Counted from the stretch's first letter, positions 8,563-19,036 are shown. The stretch: 64,000 nucleotides of DNA from Streptomyces sp. GQFP (GCF_021545335.1 NZ_CP089312.1:1054001-1118000), one strand, 5' to 3'. Translations and numbers: made by a program. The notes: generated by a model not told the origin, from the letters alone.

Positions 8563-11135
8563 ACCGGCCGACGGGTCTGCGTGTCGAGCACCTCGACGAG
8601 GCCCTCGGCATCACCGAGCGCCGCCCCCGGCTGTCCTGGCGGCTCCCCGAGGGGGCGGGCGGCCAACTCGCGTACCGCATCCGCTCGTTGGGCGCCGACA
8701 CCGGCCGTGTCCCGTCCGACCGGCATCTCCTCGTCCCCTGGCCCGGCGGCACGGCCCGTTCGGGGCGGCGTGTCGAGTGGCAGGTCAAGGTCTGGACGGA
8801 GCGTGGCGAGAGCGAGTGGTCCGACGCCGCACCCTGGGAGTGGGGACTGCTGGGGCCGTCCGACTGGACGGCCCGCTGGATCGAACCGCACGAGGACTCG
8901 GTACCGCGGCCCGGTGAGCGTCCGGCGTATGTGCTGCGCCGCGGCTTCCGGCTCGAACGCCCGGTCCGGAGCGCCCGGTTGTACGCCACGGCCCACGGCG
9001 TGTACGAGGCCGAGCTGAACGGCGTCCGTGTCGGCGACCTCGAACTGACCCCCGGCTTCACGTCGTACCACCACCGCCTCCAGGTGCAGACGTACGACAT
9101 CACCCACCAACTCCGCCGCGGCGGAAACGACCTGCGCGTGCTCCTGAGCGACGGCTGGTACCGCGGGGTGACCGGCGCCCTCCAGGAACCGGACGGCTAC
9201 GGCGACGAGGTGGCGCTCCTCGCCCAGCTCGTCGTCACCCACCCCGACGGCAGCCGCACCGTCGTCGGCACCGGGCGGGGATGGCACAGTGCCGAAAGTG
9301 CCGTCACCGCCGCCGACCTGCTTCTCGGCCAGACCACCGACCTGCGCCGGACGCCGTGCGGGTGGCGGCCGGTACGCCTCGCCACGGGCGGGGTGTACGA
9401 CGACTTCGACCGCCTCACCTCTTCCCCCGCTCCCCCGGTCCGCCGCGTGGAGACCCTCCGGCCGGCCGCCGTCACCCTTCTTCCCGGTTCGGGCCGGCAG
9501 ATCGTCGACCTCGGCCAGAACATCAACGGCTGGGTGCGGCTGAACGACACCGGGCCCGCTGGCAGCACCGTCACGCTCACCCACGGCGAAGCCCTCGGCC
9601 CCGACGGCGATGTGACCCTCGATCACCTGACGGCGCATCACTACGTCACCGGAGAGCCGTTCCCCCTGCACCAGCGGGACCGGGTCACCGCCTCCGACCG
9701 CCCCGGGGAGTCCTTCGAGCCCCGGCACACCACCCACGGTTTCCAGTACGTACGGATCGAGGGCCACCCCCGCGCACTCGGCCCCGACGACCTCACCGGT
9801 GTCGTCGTCCACACCGATCTGCGCCGCACCGGCTGGTTCGACTGCGACCACGACGACCTCAACCGCCTGCACGAGGCCGCGGTGTGGAGTCTGCGCGGCA
9901 ACGCCTGCGACATCCCCACCGACTGCCCCCAGCGCGAGCGGGCCGGCTGGACCGGCGACTGGCAGCTCTACCTCCCCACCGCCGCGTTCCTGTACGACGT
10001 CGCCGGCTTCAGCGTGAAGTGGCTGCGCGACCTGGCCGCCGACCAGTGGCCGGACGGCAACGTGCCCTGCATCGTGCCGCGCGGCCCGTCCGGTGTGATG
10101 GACGCCCTGGACGGCTCCGCGGGCTGGGGCGACGCGGCCGTCATCGTGCCCTGGGAACTGTGGCAGGCGTACGGCGACCTCGACATCCTGCGCGAGCAGT
10201 ACCCGTCCATGACGGCCTGGGTGGACCACGCCGCCCGGTGCGCCCGTGGGAAGCAGCACCCGGACAGGGCGGCCAACGACCCGTATCTCTGGGACACCGG
10301 TCACCACTTCGGCGAATGGCTGGAGCCCGGCGGCACCGAGGTGATCGACCCGACGCTGGACCACAGCGACGTCGCCACCGCGTTCCTGCACCGCTCCGCC
10401 GACCTGCTGGCGCGCAGCGCGCGACTGCTGGGCCGCGGCCGGGACGCCGAACGGTACGAGGAGATCGCCGCGGGCGCGCTGCGCGCCTGGCAGGCCGCGT
10501 GCCTCGCCCCGGACGGCGGACTCACCCCGTCGACCCAGGCCACCCATGTCCGTGCCCTCGCCTTCGGCCTCGTCCCCGAGCGGCTTCGCGAGGCCGTGGC
10601 CGACCGCCTCGCGGCCCTGGTCAAGGAGGCGGACACCCACCTCGGCACCGGTTTCCTCGCCACGCCCGACCTGCTGCCCGTGCTCGCCGACCACGGCCAC
10701 CTCGACCTGGCGTACGAACTCCTGCTGCGCCGCACCCCGCCGTCCTGGCTCGGGATGCTCGACCGCGGCGCCACCACGGTCTGGGAGTCCTGGGAGGGCA
10801 TCGACGAGGACGGCGCCCCGCACGGCTCCCTGAACCACTACAGCAAGGGCGCCGTGATCTCCTTCCTGCACACCCGCACCTCGGGCATCCGGCTGCTGGA
10901 ACCCGGCTACCGCCGGTTCCTCGTCGAACCCCGGCCGGGCGGCGGGATGCGCCGCGCGGAGGCCGAGCACGACAGCCCGTACGGCCGGATCCGCTCCGCG
11001 TGGCGCATCGAGCAGGGCACCTTCCACCTCGATGTCACGGTGCCCGCGGGCACCCGCGCCGAGATCCGCCTCCCGGACGGCACCCGCACCGAAGTCACCC
11101 CGGGAACACACCACTTCGGCGTCCCGGGCCGGTAA
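8559..11135 (+). CDS. Alpha-L-rhamnosidase, GH78
   Basis: An 858-aa glycoside hydrolase of family 78, which releases L-rhamnose from plant glycosides and pectin side chains. The N-terminal part (from RPTGLRVEHLDEALGI) is the beta-sandwich region of large rhamnosidases. The (alpha/alpha)6 barrel carries the hallmark DCPQRER-x-GWTGD motif around residues 450-460, including the catalytic acidic residues, and a C-terminal sandwich follows HYSKGAV. There is no signal peptide, so it acts in the cytoplasm on imported rhamnosides. The GTG at 8559 is chosen because GGGAG precedes it by 7 bases and it overlaps the regulator stop. The upstream open frame is only a shadow of the regulator gene. Confidence 0.92.
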   Translation: MNRPTGLRVEHLDEALGITERRPRLSWRLPEGAGGQLAYRIRSLGADTGRVPSDRHLLVPWPGGTARSGRRVEWQVKVWTERGESEWSDAAPWEWGLLGPSDWTARWIEPHEDSVPRPGERPAYVLRRGFRLERPVRSARLYATAHGVYEAELNGVRVGDLELTPGFTSYHHRLQVQTYDITHQLRRGGNDLRVLLSDGWYRGVTGALQEPDGYGDEVALLAQLVVTHPDGSRTVVGTGRGWHSAESAVTAADLLLGQTTDLRRTPCGWRPVRLATGGVYDDFDRLTSSPAPPVRRVETLRPAAVTLLPGSGRQIVDLGQNINGWVRLNDTGPAGSTVTLTHGEALGPDGDVTLDHLTAHHYVTGEPFPLHQRDRVTASDRPGESFEPRHTTHGFQYVRIEGHPRALGPDDLTGVVVHTDLRRTGWFDCDHDDLNRLHEAAVWSLRGNACDIPTDCPQRERAGWTGDWQLYLPTAAFLYDVAGFSVKWLRDLAADQWPDGNVPCIVPRGPSGVMDALDGSAGWGDAAVIVPWELWQAYGDLDILREQYPSMTAWVDHAARCARGKQHPDRAANDPYLWDTGHHFGEWLEPGGTEVIDPTLDHSDVATAFLHRSADLLARSARLLGRGRDAERYEEIAAGALRAWQAACLAPDGGLTPSTQATHVRALAFGLVPERLREAVADRLAALVKEADTHLGTGFLATPDLLPVLADHGHLDLAYELLLRRTPPSWLGMLDRGATTVWESWEGIDEDGAPHGSLNHYSKGAVISFLHTRTSGIRLLEPGYRRFLVEPRPGGGMRRAEAEHDSPYGRIRSAWRIEQGTFHLDVTVPAGTRAEIRLPDGTRTEVTPGTHHFGVPGR

Positions 11136-11218
11136 CGGCGGATCGGGGGATCTGTCCGCTCCATGCGTCCTGCAGGGTCTAATCCGACAGCTTACGGAAA
11201 CCCAGTAGCAACAACCTA

Positions 11219-11281
11219 TTGACATGACATTTCCCTGACGGCATCGTACTCGCCTTAGAGAGCGCTTTTAAAGCGCTCTAA
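11219..11281 (+). promoter_or_regulatory. iolC promoter with LacI-type operator
   Basis: TTGACA (11219-11224), a 17-base spacer and CATCGT (11242-11247) form a promoter. Behind it lies an inverted repeat with arms AGAGCGCTTT (11259-11268) and AAAGCGCTCT (11270-11279) around one T. The right part reads TTAAAGCGCTCTAA (11268-11281), which matches 13 of 14 bases of the palindrome upstream of the dehydrogenase operon at 25172. The regulator encoded at 24066-25103 is the best candidate to bind here. The rest of 11136-11344 shows no gene. Confidence 0.75.
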
Positions 11282-11344
11282 ACGATCGTCGTCGGCGCCG
11301 CGGCCTCCATACCCGGGGGCTCCGGAGCGAAGGGAACCCACGTC

Positions 11345-12325
11345 ATGCCGTTGGAAGTCCTGACCATGGGCCGGGTCGGAGTGGATGTGTATCCGCTCCA
11401 GACCGGCGTAGGGCTGGCCGAGGTCACCTCGTTCGGCAAGTACCTGGGCGGCAGCCCGACCAACGTCGCCGTGGCGGCCGCCCGGTACGGACATTCGGCC
11501 GCCGTGATCACCAAGACGGGCCGGGATCCGTTCGGGGACTTCGTGCGGTCGGCGCTGGAGGGCTACGGCGTCGACACCCGCTTCGTCGGTACGTCGGACA
11601 TCGCGCCGACCCCGGTGACGTTCTGCGAGATCTTCCCGCCGGACGACTTCCCGCTGTACTTCTACCGCCTGCCCAAGGCCCCGGACCTGGACATCCAGCC
11701 CCACGAGCTGGACCTGGACGCGGTGCGGGACGCGGCGATCTTCTGGTTCACGGGCACCGGGCTGAGCGAGGAGCCGAGCCGCTCGGCCACCCTCGACGCC
11801 CTGGCGCACCGGGCGAAGGCGGGCACGACTGTGTTCGACCTCGACTGGCGGCCGATGTTCTGGGCCGACCCGGCCGAGGCCCGTAAGTTCTACGCGCAGG
11901 CCCTGCGCCACACCACCGTCGCCGTCGGCAACCTCGACGAGTGCGAGGTCGCCACCGGTGAGCGCGAGCCGTACGCCGCCGCCAAGGCACTGCTGGCCGC
12001 AGGCGTGGAGCTGGCGGTGGTCAAGCAGGGCCCCAAGGGTGTGCTGGCGATGGGCCGGGACGGCCAGACCGCCGAGATTCCGCCGGTGCCGGTGGACGTC
12101 GTCAACGGGCTCGGTGCCGGTGACGCCTTCGGCGGCGCCCTGTGTCACGGCCTGCTGTCCGGCTGGGACACCCGGCGCACGGTGTCCTTCGCCAACGCCG
12201 CCGGCGCGATCGTCGCGGGCCGGCTGTCCTGCTCCGACGCCATGCCGACCGAGGCCGAGGTCGACCACAAGCTCCGCGAGTCCTCCCCCGCCCCCACCGA
12301 AGCCTCCACCGAACGAAAGGCCTGA
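11345..12325 (+). CDS. iolC: 5-dehydro-2-deoxygluconokinase
   Basis: A 326-aa PfkB-family sugar kinase that phosphorylates 2-deoxy-5-keto-D-gluconate in myo-inositol breakdown. The N-terminus (TMGRVGVDVYPLQTGV, then GGSPTNVAVAAARYG) is characteristic of IolC. The PfkB signature near residue 256 reads NGLGAGDAF, with the catalytic aspartate. It is the first gene of the complete inositol operon, and its own operator lies 64 bp upstream. A close paralogue occurs at 47543. Confidence 0.95.
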   Translation: MPLEVLTMGRVGVDVYPLQTGVGLAEVTSFGKYLGGSPTNVAVAAARYGHSAAVITKTGRDPFGDFVRSALEGYGVDTRFVGTSDIAPTPVTFCEIFPPDDFPLYFYRLPKAPDLDIQPHELDLDAVRDAAIFWFTGTGLSEEPSRSATLDALAHRAKAGTTVFDLDWRPMFWADPAEARKFYAQALRHTTVAVGNLDECEVATGEREPYAAAKALLAAGVELAVVKQGPKGVLAMGRDGQTAEIPPVPVDVVNGLGAGDAFGGALCHGLLSGWDTRRTVSFANAAGAIVAGRLSCSDAMPTEAEVDHKLRESSPAPTEASTERKA

Positions 12326-12329
12326 CGAC

Positions 12330-13202
12330 GTGCTGTCCGACAACCTGAGCCGGATCGTGTCCGCCCGGGTGAACGACCCCGGCGCCGTCGCGGCCGCCGC
12401 CACCCGACGCGCCAAAGCCACGTCGCTGCTCGGCGAGCACGGCAAGGCGATGATCATCGCCGCCGACCACCCGGCGCGCGGCGCCAACGGCGTCGGGGGC
12501 GATTCCACCGCCATGGCCGACCGTTCCAAGCTGCTGGACCGCCTGTGTGTCGCCCTGGAGCGGCCGGGCGTGACGGGTGTGCTGGCCACCGCCGACATCC
12601 TGGAGGACCTGCTGCTGCTCGGCGTCCTCGACGGCAAGAGCGTCCTCGGTTCCATGAACCGGGCGGGCCTCGCGGGTTCGGTGTTCGAGATCGACGACCG
12701 GTTCACCGGCTACGACGCCGAGACGATCGCCGCGATGGGCTTCGACGGCGGCAAGATGCTCACCCGTATCGCACTCGACGACCCGGCCACCCCGTCCGTC
12801 CTGGAGAACACCGCACGTGCCGTCGACGAGCTGAACGACCGTCAACTCATCGCCATGGTCGAGCCGTTCCTCTCCACCTGGCAGGACGGCCGGATCCGCA
12901 ACGACCTCTCCACCGACGCGGTCGTCAAGTCGGTCACCATCGCCTCGGGACTGGGCCGCCGCACCGCCTACACCTGGCTGAAGCTCCCGGTCGTGGACGA
13001 CATGGAGCGCGTGCTGTCCGCCTCGACACTCCCCGCGCTGCTGCTCGGCGGCGAGGTCAAGGACGCCGACGCCGCGTTCGCGTCCTGGGGAAAGGCGCTG
13101 AAGCAGCCCACCGCGCAGGGTCTGGTCGTCGGCCGCTCCCTCCTCTACCCCTCGGACGGCGATGTCGCCGGTGCGGTCGACAAGGCGGTGAGCCTGCTGT
13201 GA
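12330..13202 (+). CDS. DeoC/LacD-like aldolase of the inositol operon (Cgl0158-type TIM barrel)
   Basis: A 290-aa (beta/alpha)8-barrel protein of the group found in actinobacterial iol operons between iolC and iolB. It is taken to be the 2-deoxy-5-keto-gluconate-6-phosphate aldolase (IolJ role), giving dihydroxyacetone phosphate and malonate semialdehyde. Visible motifs are MIIAADHPARG near the N-terminus, TADILEDLLLLGVL, YTWLKLP and the C-terminal phosphate-site-like GLVVGRSLLYP. The GTG at 12330 follows AAAGG and lies 4 bases after the iolC stop. The end overlaps the iolB GTG (GTGA). This intact copy is the reference for the frameshifted copy at 48684. The reaction is inferred from position and fold. 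Confidence 0.85.
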   Translation: MLSDNLSRIVSARVNDPGAVAAAATRRAKATSLLGEHGKAMIIAADHPARGANGVGGDSTAMADRSKLLDRLCVALERPGVTGVLATADILEDLLLLGVLDGKSVLGSMNRAGLAGSVFEIDDRFTGYDAETIAAMGFDGGKMLTRIALDDPATPSVLENTARAVDELNDRQLIAMVEPFLSTWQDGRIRNDLSTDAVVKSVTIASGLGRRTAYTWLKLPVVDDMERVLSASTLPALLLGGEVKDADAAFASWGKALKQPTAQGLVVGRSLLYPSDGDVAGAVDKAVSLL

Positions 13203-14074
13203 CGGACACGAGTAAGTACCACCTCCCCAAAGGGAGTTCGGCCGACGGACCCTACGACCTCCTGGTCACGCCCGAGTCGGCGGGCTGGGGATACTCCGGC
13301 CTCAGGATCCTGACCCTGAAGCCGGGCGAGGCGCACGCCCTGTCCACCCGGGACTCCGAGTTCCTGGTCCTGCCACTGACGGGCTCCTGCACCGTCACCA
13401 CGGACGGCAAGGTCTTCGAACTCGCCGGGCGGACAGGCGTGTTCGCCTCGGTCACCGACTTCGCGTACCTCCCGCGCGAGTCGGAGGCCCTCATCAGCAG
13501 CGCGACCGGCGGTCGGTTCGCGCTGCCCTCAGCCCGTACCGGGCGGAGCTCACTCTCCGCCCGGTACGGCCCCAAGGAGGGCGTCCCCGTCGAGCTGCGC
13601 GGGGCCGGAGCCTGCTCCCGCCAGGTCAACAACTACTGCCTGCCGGGCACCTTCGAGGCCGAGCAGCTGCTCGTCTGCGAGGTGCTCACCCCCGGCGGCA
13701 ACTGGTCCTCGTACCCGCCCCACAAGCACGACGAGGCACGCCCCGGGGTGGAATCCGAGCTGGAGGAGATCTACTACTTCGAGGTCGACGGCGGCGAGCG
13801 GGCCTTCGGTTACCAGCGGGTGTACGGGACCGAGGACCGGCCGATCGACGTGCTCGCCGAGGTCCGCTCCGGCGACACGGTGCTCATCCCGCACGGCTGG
13901 CACGGCCCCTCGATCGCCGCCCCCGGCTACGACCTCTACTACCTCAACGTCATGGCGGGTCCCGGTCAGGACCGCGCCTGGCTGATCTGCGACGACCCCG
14001 CCCATGGCTGGGTGCGTTCCACCTGGGAGTCCCAGGACGTCGACGACCGGCTGCCCTTCGGAGAGAACCAATGA
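13199..14074 (+). CDS. iolB: 5-deoxy-glucuronate isomerase
   Basis: A 291-aa bicupin enzyme that converts 5-deoxy-D-glucuronate to 2-deoxy-5-keto-D-gluconate. The C-terminal cupin carries the metal ligands in PPHKHDE and EEIYYFE, with a further conserved stretch HGWHGPS. The GTG start overlaps the aldolase stop (GTGA) and the stop overlaps the iolD ATG (ATGA), so three genes are translationally coupled. The frame is open upstream, but that sequence is a shadow of the aldolase gene. Confidence 0.95.
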   Translation: MTDTSKYHLPKGSSADGPYDLLVTPESAGWGYSGLRILTLKPGEAHALSTRDSEFLVLPLTGSCTVTTDGKVFELAGRTGVFASVTDFAYLPRESEALISSATGGRFALPSARTGRSSLSARYGPKEGVPVELRGAGACSRQVNNYCLPGTFEAEQLLVCEVLTPGGNWSSYPPHKHDEARPGVESELEEIYYFEVDGGERAFGYQRVYGTEDRPIDVLAEVRSGDTVLIPHGWHGPSIAAPGYDLYYLNVMAGPGQDRAWLICDDPAHGWVRSTWESQDVDDRLPFGENQ

Positions 14075-15954
14075 CTACCGTCCGACTCACCACCGCCCAG
14101 GCCCTGGTCCGCTTCCTGGCCAACCAGTACAGCGAGCGCGACGGCCAGGAGCAACGGCTGATCCCCGGGGTGTGGGGCATCTTCGGGCACGGCAACGTGG
14201 CCGGCTTCGGGCAGGCGCTCCTCCAGGCCGCCGTCACCAAAGAGGCCGATCTCCCCTACTACCTGGCCCGCAACGAGCAGGGCATGGTCCACGCGTCGGT
14301 CGCCTACGCGAAGATGCGCGACCGGCTGGCCACCTTCGCCTGCTCGGCGTCGACGGGGCCCGGCTCGACCAACATGATCACCGGCGCGGCCCTGGCCACC
14401 ACCAACCGCATCCCGGTGCTCCTGCTGCCGTCCGACATGTTCGCCACCCGCGCCGCCGACCCCGTCCTCCAGCAGCTGGAGGACGCCCGGGGCGGGGACG
14501 TCACCGTCAACGACGCCTTCCGCGCCGTCTCCAAGTACTTCGACCGTATCTCCCGCCCCGAGCAGCTGATCCCGGCCGCGCTCGCCGCGATGCGGGTCCT
14601 CACCGACCCCGTCGAGACCGGCGCCGTCACCCTCGCCCTGCCGCAGGACGTGCAGGCGGAGGCGTACGACTGGCCGGTCGCGTTCTTCCGGCGCCGGGTC
14701 TGGCATGTGGGCCGCCCGGTGCCGGAGGCAGCCGCTGTGGAACGCGCCGCCGCCCTGCTGCGGGGTGCGCGGAAGCCGCTGATCGTCGCCGGTGGCGGCG
14801 CCGTCTACTCGGGTGCCGAGACCGCTCTGCGGGCCTTCGCCGAAGCCACCGGGATCCCGGTCGCCGACACCCACGCCGGCAAGGGCGCGGTGCCGTGGGA
14901 CCACCCGTACGCGGTCGGAGGCCTCGGCTCGACCGGCTCCTACGCCGCCAACGAACTGGCCCGCGATGCCGATGTCGTCCTCGGGATCGGCACCCGGTAC
15001 TCCGACTTCACCACCGCCAGCCACACCGTCTTCGGCAACCCGGACGTCACCTTCGTCAACCTCAACGTGGCCCGCCTGGACGCCGTGAAGCACTCCGCCG
15101 AACCCCTCGTCGCGGACGCCCGGCTCGGTATCCAAGCGCTCGCGGGAGCGCTCACGGACTGGGAGGTCGACCAGGAGTACCGCGACCGGACACGCCAACT
15201 CATCGCCCGTACAAGGGAGATCGAGGAAGAGTGCTTCGCCCCGGAGCGCAACACAGGCGAACTCCCCGCCCAGACCCAGATCCTGGGCGCGCTCAACGAC
15301 GTACTCGGCGACCGTGACGTCGTCATCAACGCGGCCGGATCCATGCCCGGCGACCTCCAACAGCTCTGGCGGGCCCGGGATCCGAAGGCCTACCACGTCG
15401 AGTACGCGTACTCCTGCATGGGCTACGAGGTCGCCGCCGGTGTCGGCGCGAAGATGGCCGATCCCTCGCGGGAGGTCGTCGTACTCGTGGGCGACGGCTC
15501 GTATCTGATGATGGCTCAGGAGATCGTGACCATGATCTCCGAAGGCCTCAAGGTCATCGTCGTCCTCGTCCAGAACCACGGCTTCGCGTCCATCGGGGCG
15601 CTGTCGGAGTCGCTCGGCTCGCAGCGGTTCGGCACCAAGTACCGCTACCGCAACGGCGATTCGGGCCAGCTCGACGGCGATGTCCTCCCCGTCGATCTCG
15701 CCGCCAACGCCTCCTCGCTCGGCGCCGACGTCCTGCACGCCACCTCCGTCGACGAGTTCCGGGCGGCGATGGAGAAGGCCAAGGCGGCCACCCGGACGAC
15801 CGTCGTGCATGTCGAGACCGACCTGTACGGGCCCAACCCGCCCGGCCACGGCTGGTGGGACGTCCCCGTCGCCCAGACGTCCGCCCTGGACTCCACCCGC
15901 GCCGCGTACGGGACCTACTCCGCCCACAAGCAAGCCCAGCGCCACTACCTCTGA
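14071..15954 (+). CDS. iolD: 3D-(3,5/4)-trihydroxycyclohexane-1,2-dione hydrolase
   Basis: A 627-aa thiamine-diphosphate enzyme that opens the inositol ring: it hydrolyses the trihydroxycyclohexanedione made from inosose. It has the three-domain layout of acetolactate-synthase-like enzymes. The N-terminal domain has RNEQGMVHASVAYAK with the cofactor-activating glutamate. The C-terminal domain has the diphosphate motif GDGSYLMMAQEIVT, with the closing Asn in VLVQNHGF. Its length is normal for IolD. The ATG overlaps the iolB stop. Confidence 0.95.
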   Translation: MTTVRLTTAQALVRFLANQYSERDGQEQRLIPGVWGIFGHGNVAGFGQALLQAAVTKEADLPYYLARNEQGMVHASVAYAKMRDRLATFACSASTGPGSTNMITGAALATTNRIPVLLLPSDMFATRAADPVLQQLEDARGGDVTVNDAFRAVSKYFDRISRPEQLIPAALAAMRVLTDPVETGAVTLALPQDVQAEAYDWPVAFFRRRVWHVGRPVPEAAAVERAAALLRGARKPLIVAGGGAVYSGAETALRAFAEATGIPVADTHAGKGAVPWDHPYAVGGLGSTGSYAANELARDADVVLGIGTRYSDFTTASHTVFGNPDVTFVNLNVARLDAVKHSAEPLVADARLGIQALAGALTDWEVDQEYRDRTRQLIARTREIEEECFAPERNTGELPAQTQILGALNDVLGDRDVVINAAGSMPGDLQQLWRARDPKAYHVEYAYSCMGYEVAAGVGAKMADPSREVVVLVGDGSYLMMAQEIVTMISEGLKVIVVLVQNHGFASIGALSESLGSQRFGTKYRYRNGDSGQLDGDVLPVDLAANASSLGADVLHATSVDEFRAAMEKAKAATRTTVVHVETDLYGPNPPGHGWWDVPVAQTSALDSTRAAYGTYSAHKQAQRHYL

Positions 15955-15968
15955 GAAGGAACCCTCAC

Positions 15969-17459
15969 GTGACAACCATCCCTCACTGGATCAACGGATC
16001 CCCGGTCCCCGGCACCGACACCGCCCCCGTGTTCAACCCCGCCACCGGCGCCGAGCAGGCCCGGGTCGCCCTCGGCGGCTCCGACGACGTGGACGCGGCC
16101 GTCACCGCCGCCGCACACGCCTTCGAGACCTGGTCCGAGTCCTCCCTCACCCAGCGCACCCAGGTCATGTTCGCCTTCCGCCAACTCCTCGTCGAGCACG
16201 AGGAGGAACTCGGCCGGATCATCTCCGCCGAACACGGCAAGACCGTCGACGACGCACGCGGCGAGATCACCCGCGGCCGCGAAGTCGTGGAATTCGCCTG
16301 CGGCCTCGGCGACGTCCTCAAGGGCTCCTTCTCCGACCAGGTCTCCCGCGGCATCGACGTCCACAACTTCCGCCAGCCGCTCGGCGTCGTCGCGGGCATC
16401 ACGCCCTTCAACTTCCCCGCCATGGTGCCGCTGTGGATGCACCCCATCGCGATCGCCACCGGCAACACCTTCATCCTCAAGCCCAGCGAACGCGACCCCT
16501 CCGCCGCGAACTTCGTCGCCGAGCTCTACAGGAAGGCGGGCCTGCCGGACGGCGTCTTCAACGTCGTCCACGGCGGCAAGCCCGCCGTCGACGCGATCCT
16601 CACCCACCCCGGCATCGAGGCGGTCTCCTTCGTCGGGTCGACGCCCATCGCCAAGTACGTCCACGAGACGGCCACCGCCCACGGCAAGCGCGTCCAGGCC
16701 CTCGGCGGCGCCAAGAACCACGCCGTCGTCCTCCCCGACGCCGACCTGGAGTTCGCCGCCAACCACATCACCGCCGGCGCCTACGGCTCCGCGGGCGAAC
16801 GCTGCATGGCCGTCTCCGTCACCGTGGCCGTCGGCGACGCGGCGGACGGGCTGGTCGAGGTGCTGGAGCGCAAGGCCCGCGAGATCAAGGTCGGCCCCGG
16901 CGACACGCCCGGCACCGACATGGGCCCGCTGGTCACCAAGGCCGCCCAGGAACGCGTCGAGAACGCCGTCGGGGTCGCGGCCACCCAGGGCGCCACCGTC
17001 GTCGTGGACGGACGCGGCCTCAAGGTGGACGGCCACGAGGACGGCTTCTTCACCGGCCCCTCCCTCCTCGACCACGTCACCACCGAGATGGACGCCTACA
17101 AGGAAGAACTGTTCGGCCCGGTTCTGGCAGTCGTCCGCGCCGAGTCGCTCGACGATGCGATCGCGCTGATCAACGCCAACCCGTACGGCAACGGCACCGC
17201 CCTGTTCACCGCCTCCGGCGAAGCCGCCCGTCGATTCCAGCGCAACATCAAGGTCGGCATGATCGGCATCAACGTCCCCGTGCCCGTCCCGATGTCCTAC
17301 TACTCCTTCGGCGGCTGGAAGGACTCCCTCATCGGCGACTCCCCCATCCACGGCCCCGAAGGCATCCGGTTCTACACCCGCCCCAAGGTCGTCACCACCC
17401 GCTGGCCCCAGCCCGCCCAGCAGACGACCGCCGGCTTCAGCTTCCCCACCTCCAGCTGA
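15969..17459 (+). CDS. mmsA: CoA-acylating methylmalonate-semialdehyde dehydrogenase
   Basis: A 496-aa aldehyde dehydrogenase of the MmsA/IolA type, which oxidises malonate semialdehyde with CoA to acetyl-CoA and CO2, the last inositol step. The oxyanion Asn is in TPFNFPAMVP and the catalytic Cys in SAGERCMAVSV (near residue 278). The C-terminus [17 protein letters not shown] is diagnostic. The GTG at 15969 has AAGGA upstream; a longer frame to 15855 is a shadow of iolD. This is the only full copy in the window: the counterpart at 52617 is gutted. Confidence 0.93.
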   Translation: MTTIPHWINGSPVPGTDTAPVFNPATGAEQARVALGGSDDVDAAVTAAAHAFETWSESSLTQRTQVMFAFRQLLVEHEEELGRIISAEHGKTVDDARGEITRGREVVEFACGLGDVLKGSFSDQVSRGIDVHNFRQPLGVVAGITPFNFPAMVPLWMHPIAIATGNTFILKPSERDPSAANFVAELYRKAGLPDGVFNVVHGGKPAVDAILTHPGIEAVSFVGSTPIAKYVHETATAHGKRVQALGGAKNHAVVLPDADLEFAANHITAGAYGSAGERCMAVSVTVAVGDAADGLVEVLERKAREIKVGPGDTPGTDMGPLVTKAAQERVENAVGVAATQGATVVVDGRGLKVDGHEDGFFTGPSLLDHVTTEMDAYKEELFGPVLAVVRAESLDDAIALINANPYGNGTALFTASGEAARRFQRNIKVGMIGINVPVPVPMSYYSFGGWKDSLIGDSPIHGPEGIRFYTRPKVVTTRWPQPAQQTTAGFSFPTSS

Positions 17460-17552
17460 CGGCAGACGGCCGCCCCGCCGTCGTACGCACGCGCGACCAC
17501 CGTCCGCTGCGACCACAACCCCTCCCCCTCCCCTCTCCGACAGGAGACGGCC

Positions 17553-18983
17553 ATGGACGTCAAGGACGACGACGTGACCCAGACTCAAACGCCCTACACC
17601 CTCATCGACGACGCCCCGCCTCCCGTCCGGAGGCGGCTGCGGATCATCACCGTCATCGCCACCTTCGGCGGACTCCTCTTCGGCTACGACACCGGCGTCA
17701 TCAACGGCGCCCTGCCCTACATGACCGAGGACCTGGGCCTGACCCCCTTCACCGAGGGAATGGTCACCAGCTCGCTCCTGCTCGGTGCGGCGCTCGGTTC
17801 GCTCCTCGGCGGCAGGCTCTCCGACGCCCGCGGCCGGCGCCGCAACATCCTGCTCCTCGCCGTGGTCTTCTTCTTCGGAGCACTCGGCTGCACCCTGGCA
17901 CCGACCACCGAACTCATGATCGTGGCACGCTTCGTGCTCGGCCTCGCGGTCGGCGGTGCCTCGGTGACCGTGCCGGTGTATCTGGCGGAGATCTCGCCCG
18001 CCGAGCGCCGCGGGCGTCTGGTCACCCGCAACGAGCTGATGATCGTCAGCGGTCAGCTGGCCGCGTTCACCTTCAACGCGGTCATCGCCAACGTCGGCGG
18101 CGAGTCGGCCGGCGTCTGGCGCTGGATGCTGGTCATCGCGACCCTGCCCGCGGTCGCGTTGTGGTTCGGCATGCTGGTCATGCCGGAGAGCCCGCGCTGG
18201 CTCGCCTCCCAGGGCCGGTACGCGGATGCCCTGGCGGTCCTCAAGCAGGTCCGCTCCGAACAGCGTGCCGAGGCCGAGCTCAGCGAGGTCTCCGCGATGG
18301 CCGTGGAGGACGAGAAGGCCAAGCTCGGCGGCTGGGACGACCTCCGTGTGCCGTGGGTGCGCAAACTGGTCCTGGTGGGTGTCGGCATCGCGATCGTCAT
18401 GCAGATCACCGGCGTGAACACGATCATGTACTACGGCACGCAGATCCTGACCGACGCCGGCTTCGCCGCCGACAGCGCCCTCACCGCGAACATCGCCAAC
18501 GGTGTGATCTCGGTACTGGCCACTTTCGTCGGCATCTGGCTGCTGGGGCGTGTCGACCGCCGCCCGATGCTGATGATCGGTCAGATCGGCACCATCGCCG
18601 CCCAGTTGCTGATCGGCGTCTTCTCGCTCATCCTGCCCGCCGGTGACGGCCGCGCGTTCGCGGTCCTGGCGATGACCATCACCTTCCTCGCCTTCCAGCA
18701 GGGCGCGATCTCCCCGGTGACCTGGCTGATGCTGTCCGAGATCTTCCCGCTGAAAATGCGGGGCTTCGGCCTGGGTATCGCGGCCTTCGCCCTGTGGATC
18801 ACCAACTTCCTGATCGGGCTGGTCTTCCCGGTCCTGGTCGACGCGGTCGGCGTGTCCAACACGTTCTTCGTCTTCGTCGTCCTGGGTCTCCTCGCGGTCG
18901 CCTTCGTCAAGAAGTACGTGCCCGAGACGCGCGGACGCTCCCTCGAGAACCTCGAACACGAACTCAGGGCCCGCTTCTCCTGA
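17553..18983 (+). CDS. MFS sugar (inositol) transporter
   Basis: A 476-aa major-facilitator sugar porter with 12 membrane segments. Sugar-porter signatures are present: [15 protein letters not shown] between segments 2 and 3, PESPRWLA after segment 6, and [12 protein letters not shown] at the C-terminus. AGGAGA precedes the ATG. By sequence style ([17 protein letters not shown]) and position between mmsA and iolG it is most likely a proton-coupled myo-inositol importer of the IolT kind. The operon therefore has both this carrier and the ABC importer at 20569-23617. Confidence 0.92.
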   Translation: MDVKDDDVTQTQTPYTLIDDAPPPVRRRLRIITVIATFGGLLFGYDTGVINGALPYMTEDLGLTPFTEGMVTSSLLLGAALGSLLGGRLSDARGRRRNILLLAVVFFFGALGCTLAPTTELMIVARFVLGLAVGGASVTVPVYLAEISPAERRGRLVTRNELMIVSGQLAAFTFNAVIANVGGESAGVWRWMLVIATLPAVALWFGMLVMPESPRWLASQGRYADALAVLKQVRSEQRAEAELSEVSAMAVEDEKAKLGGWDDLRVPWVRKLVLVGVGIAIVMQITGVNTIMYYGTQILTDAGFAADSALTANIANGVISVLATFVGIWLLGRVDRRPMLMIGQIGTIAAQLLIGVFSLILPAGDGRAFAVLAMTITFLAFQQGAISPVTWLMLSEIFPLKMRGFGLGIAAFALWITNFLIGLVFPVLVDAVGVSNTFFVFVVLGLLAVAFVKKYVPETRGRSLENLEHELRARFS

Positions 18984-19036
18984 ACACCCCCTGCCGCCGG
19001 TCCCGTCGGGGTCCGGGGGCGCAGAAAGGAACTCCC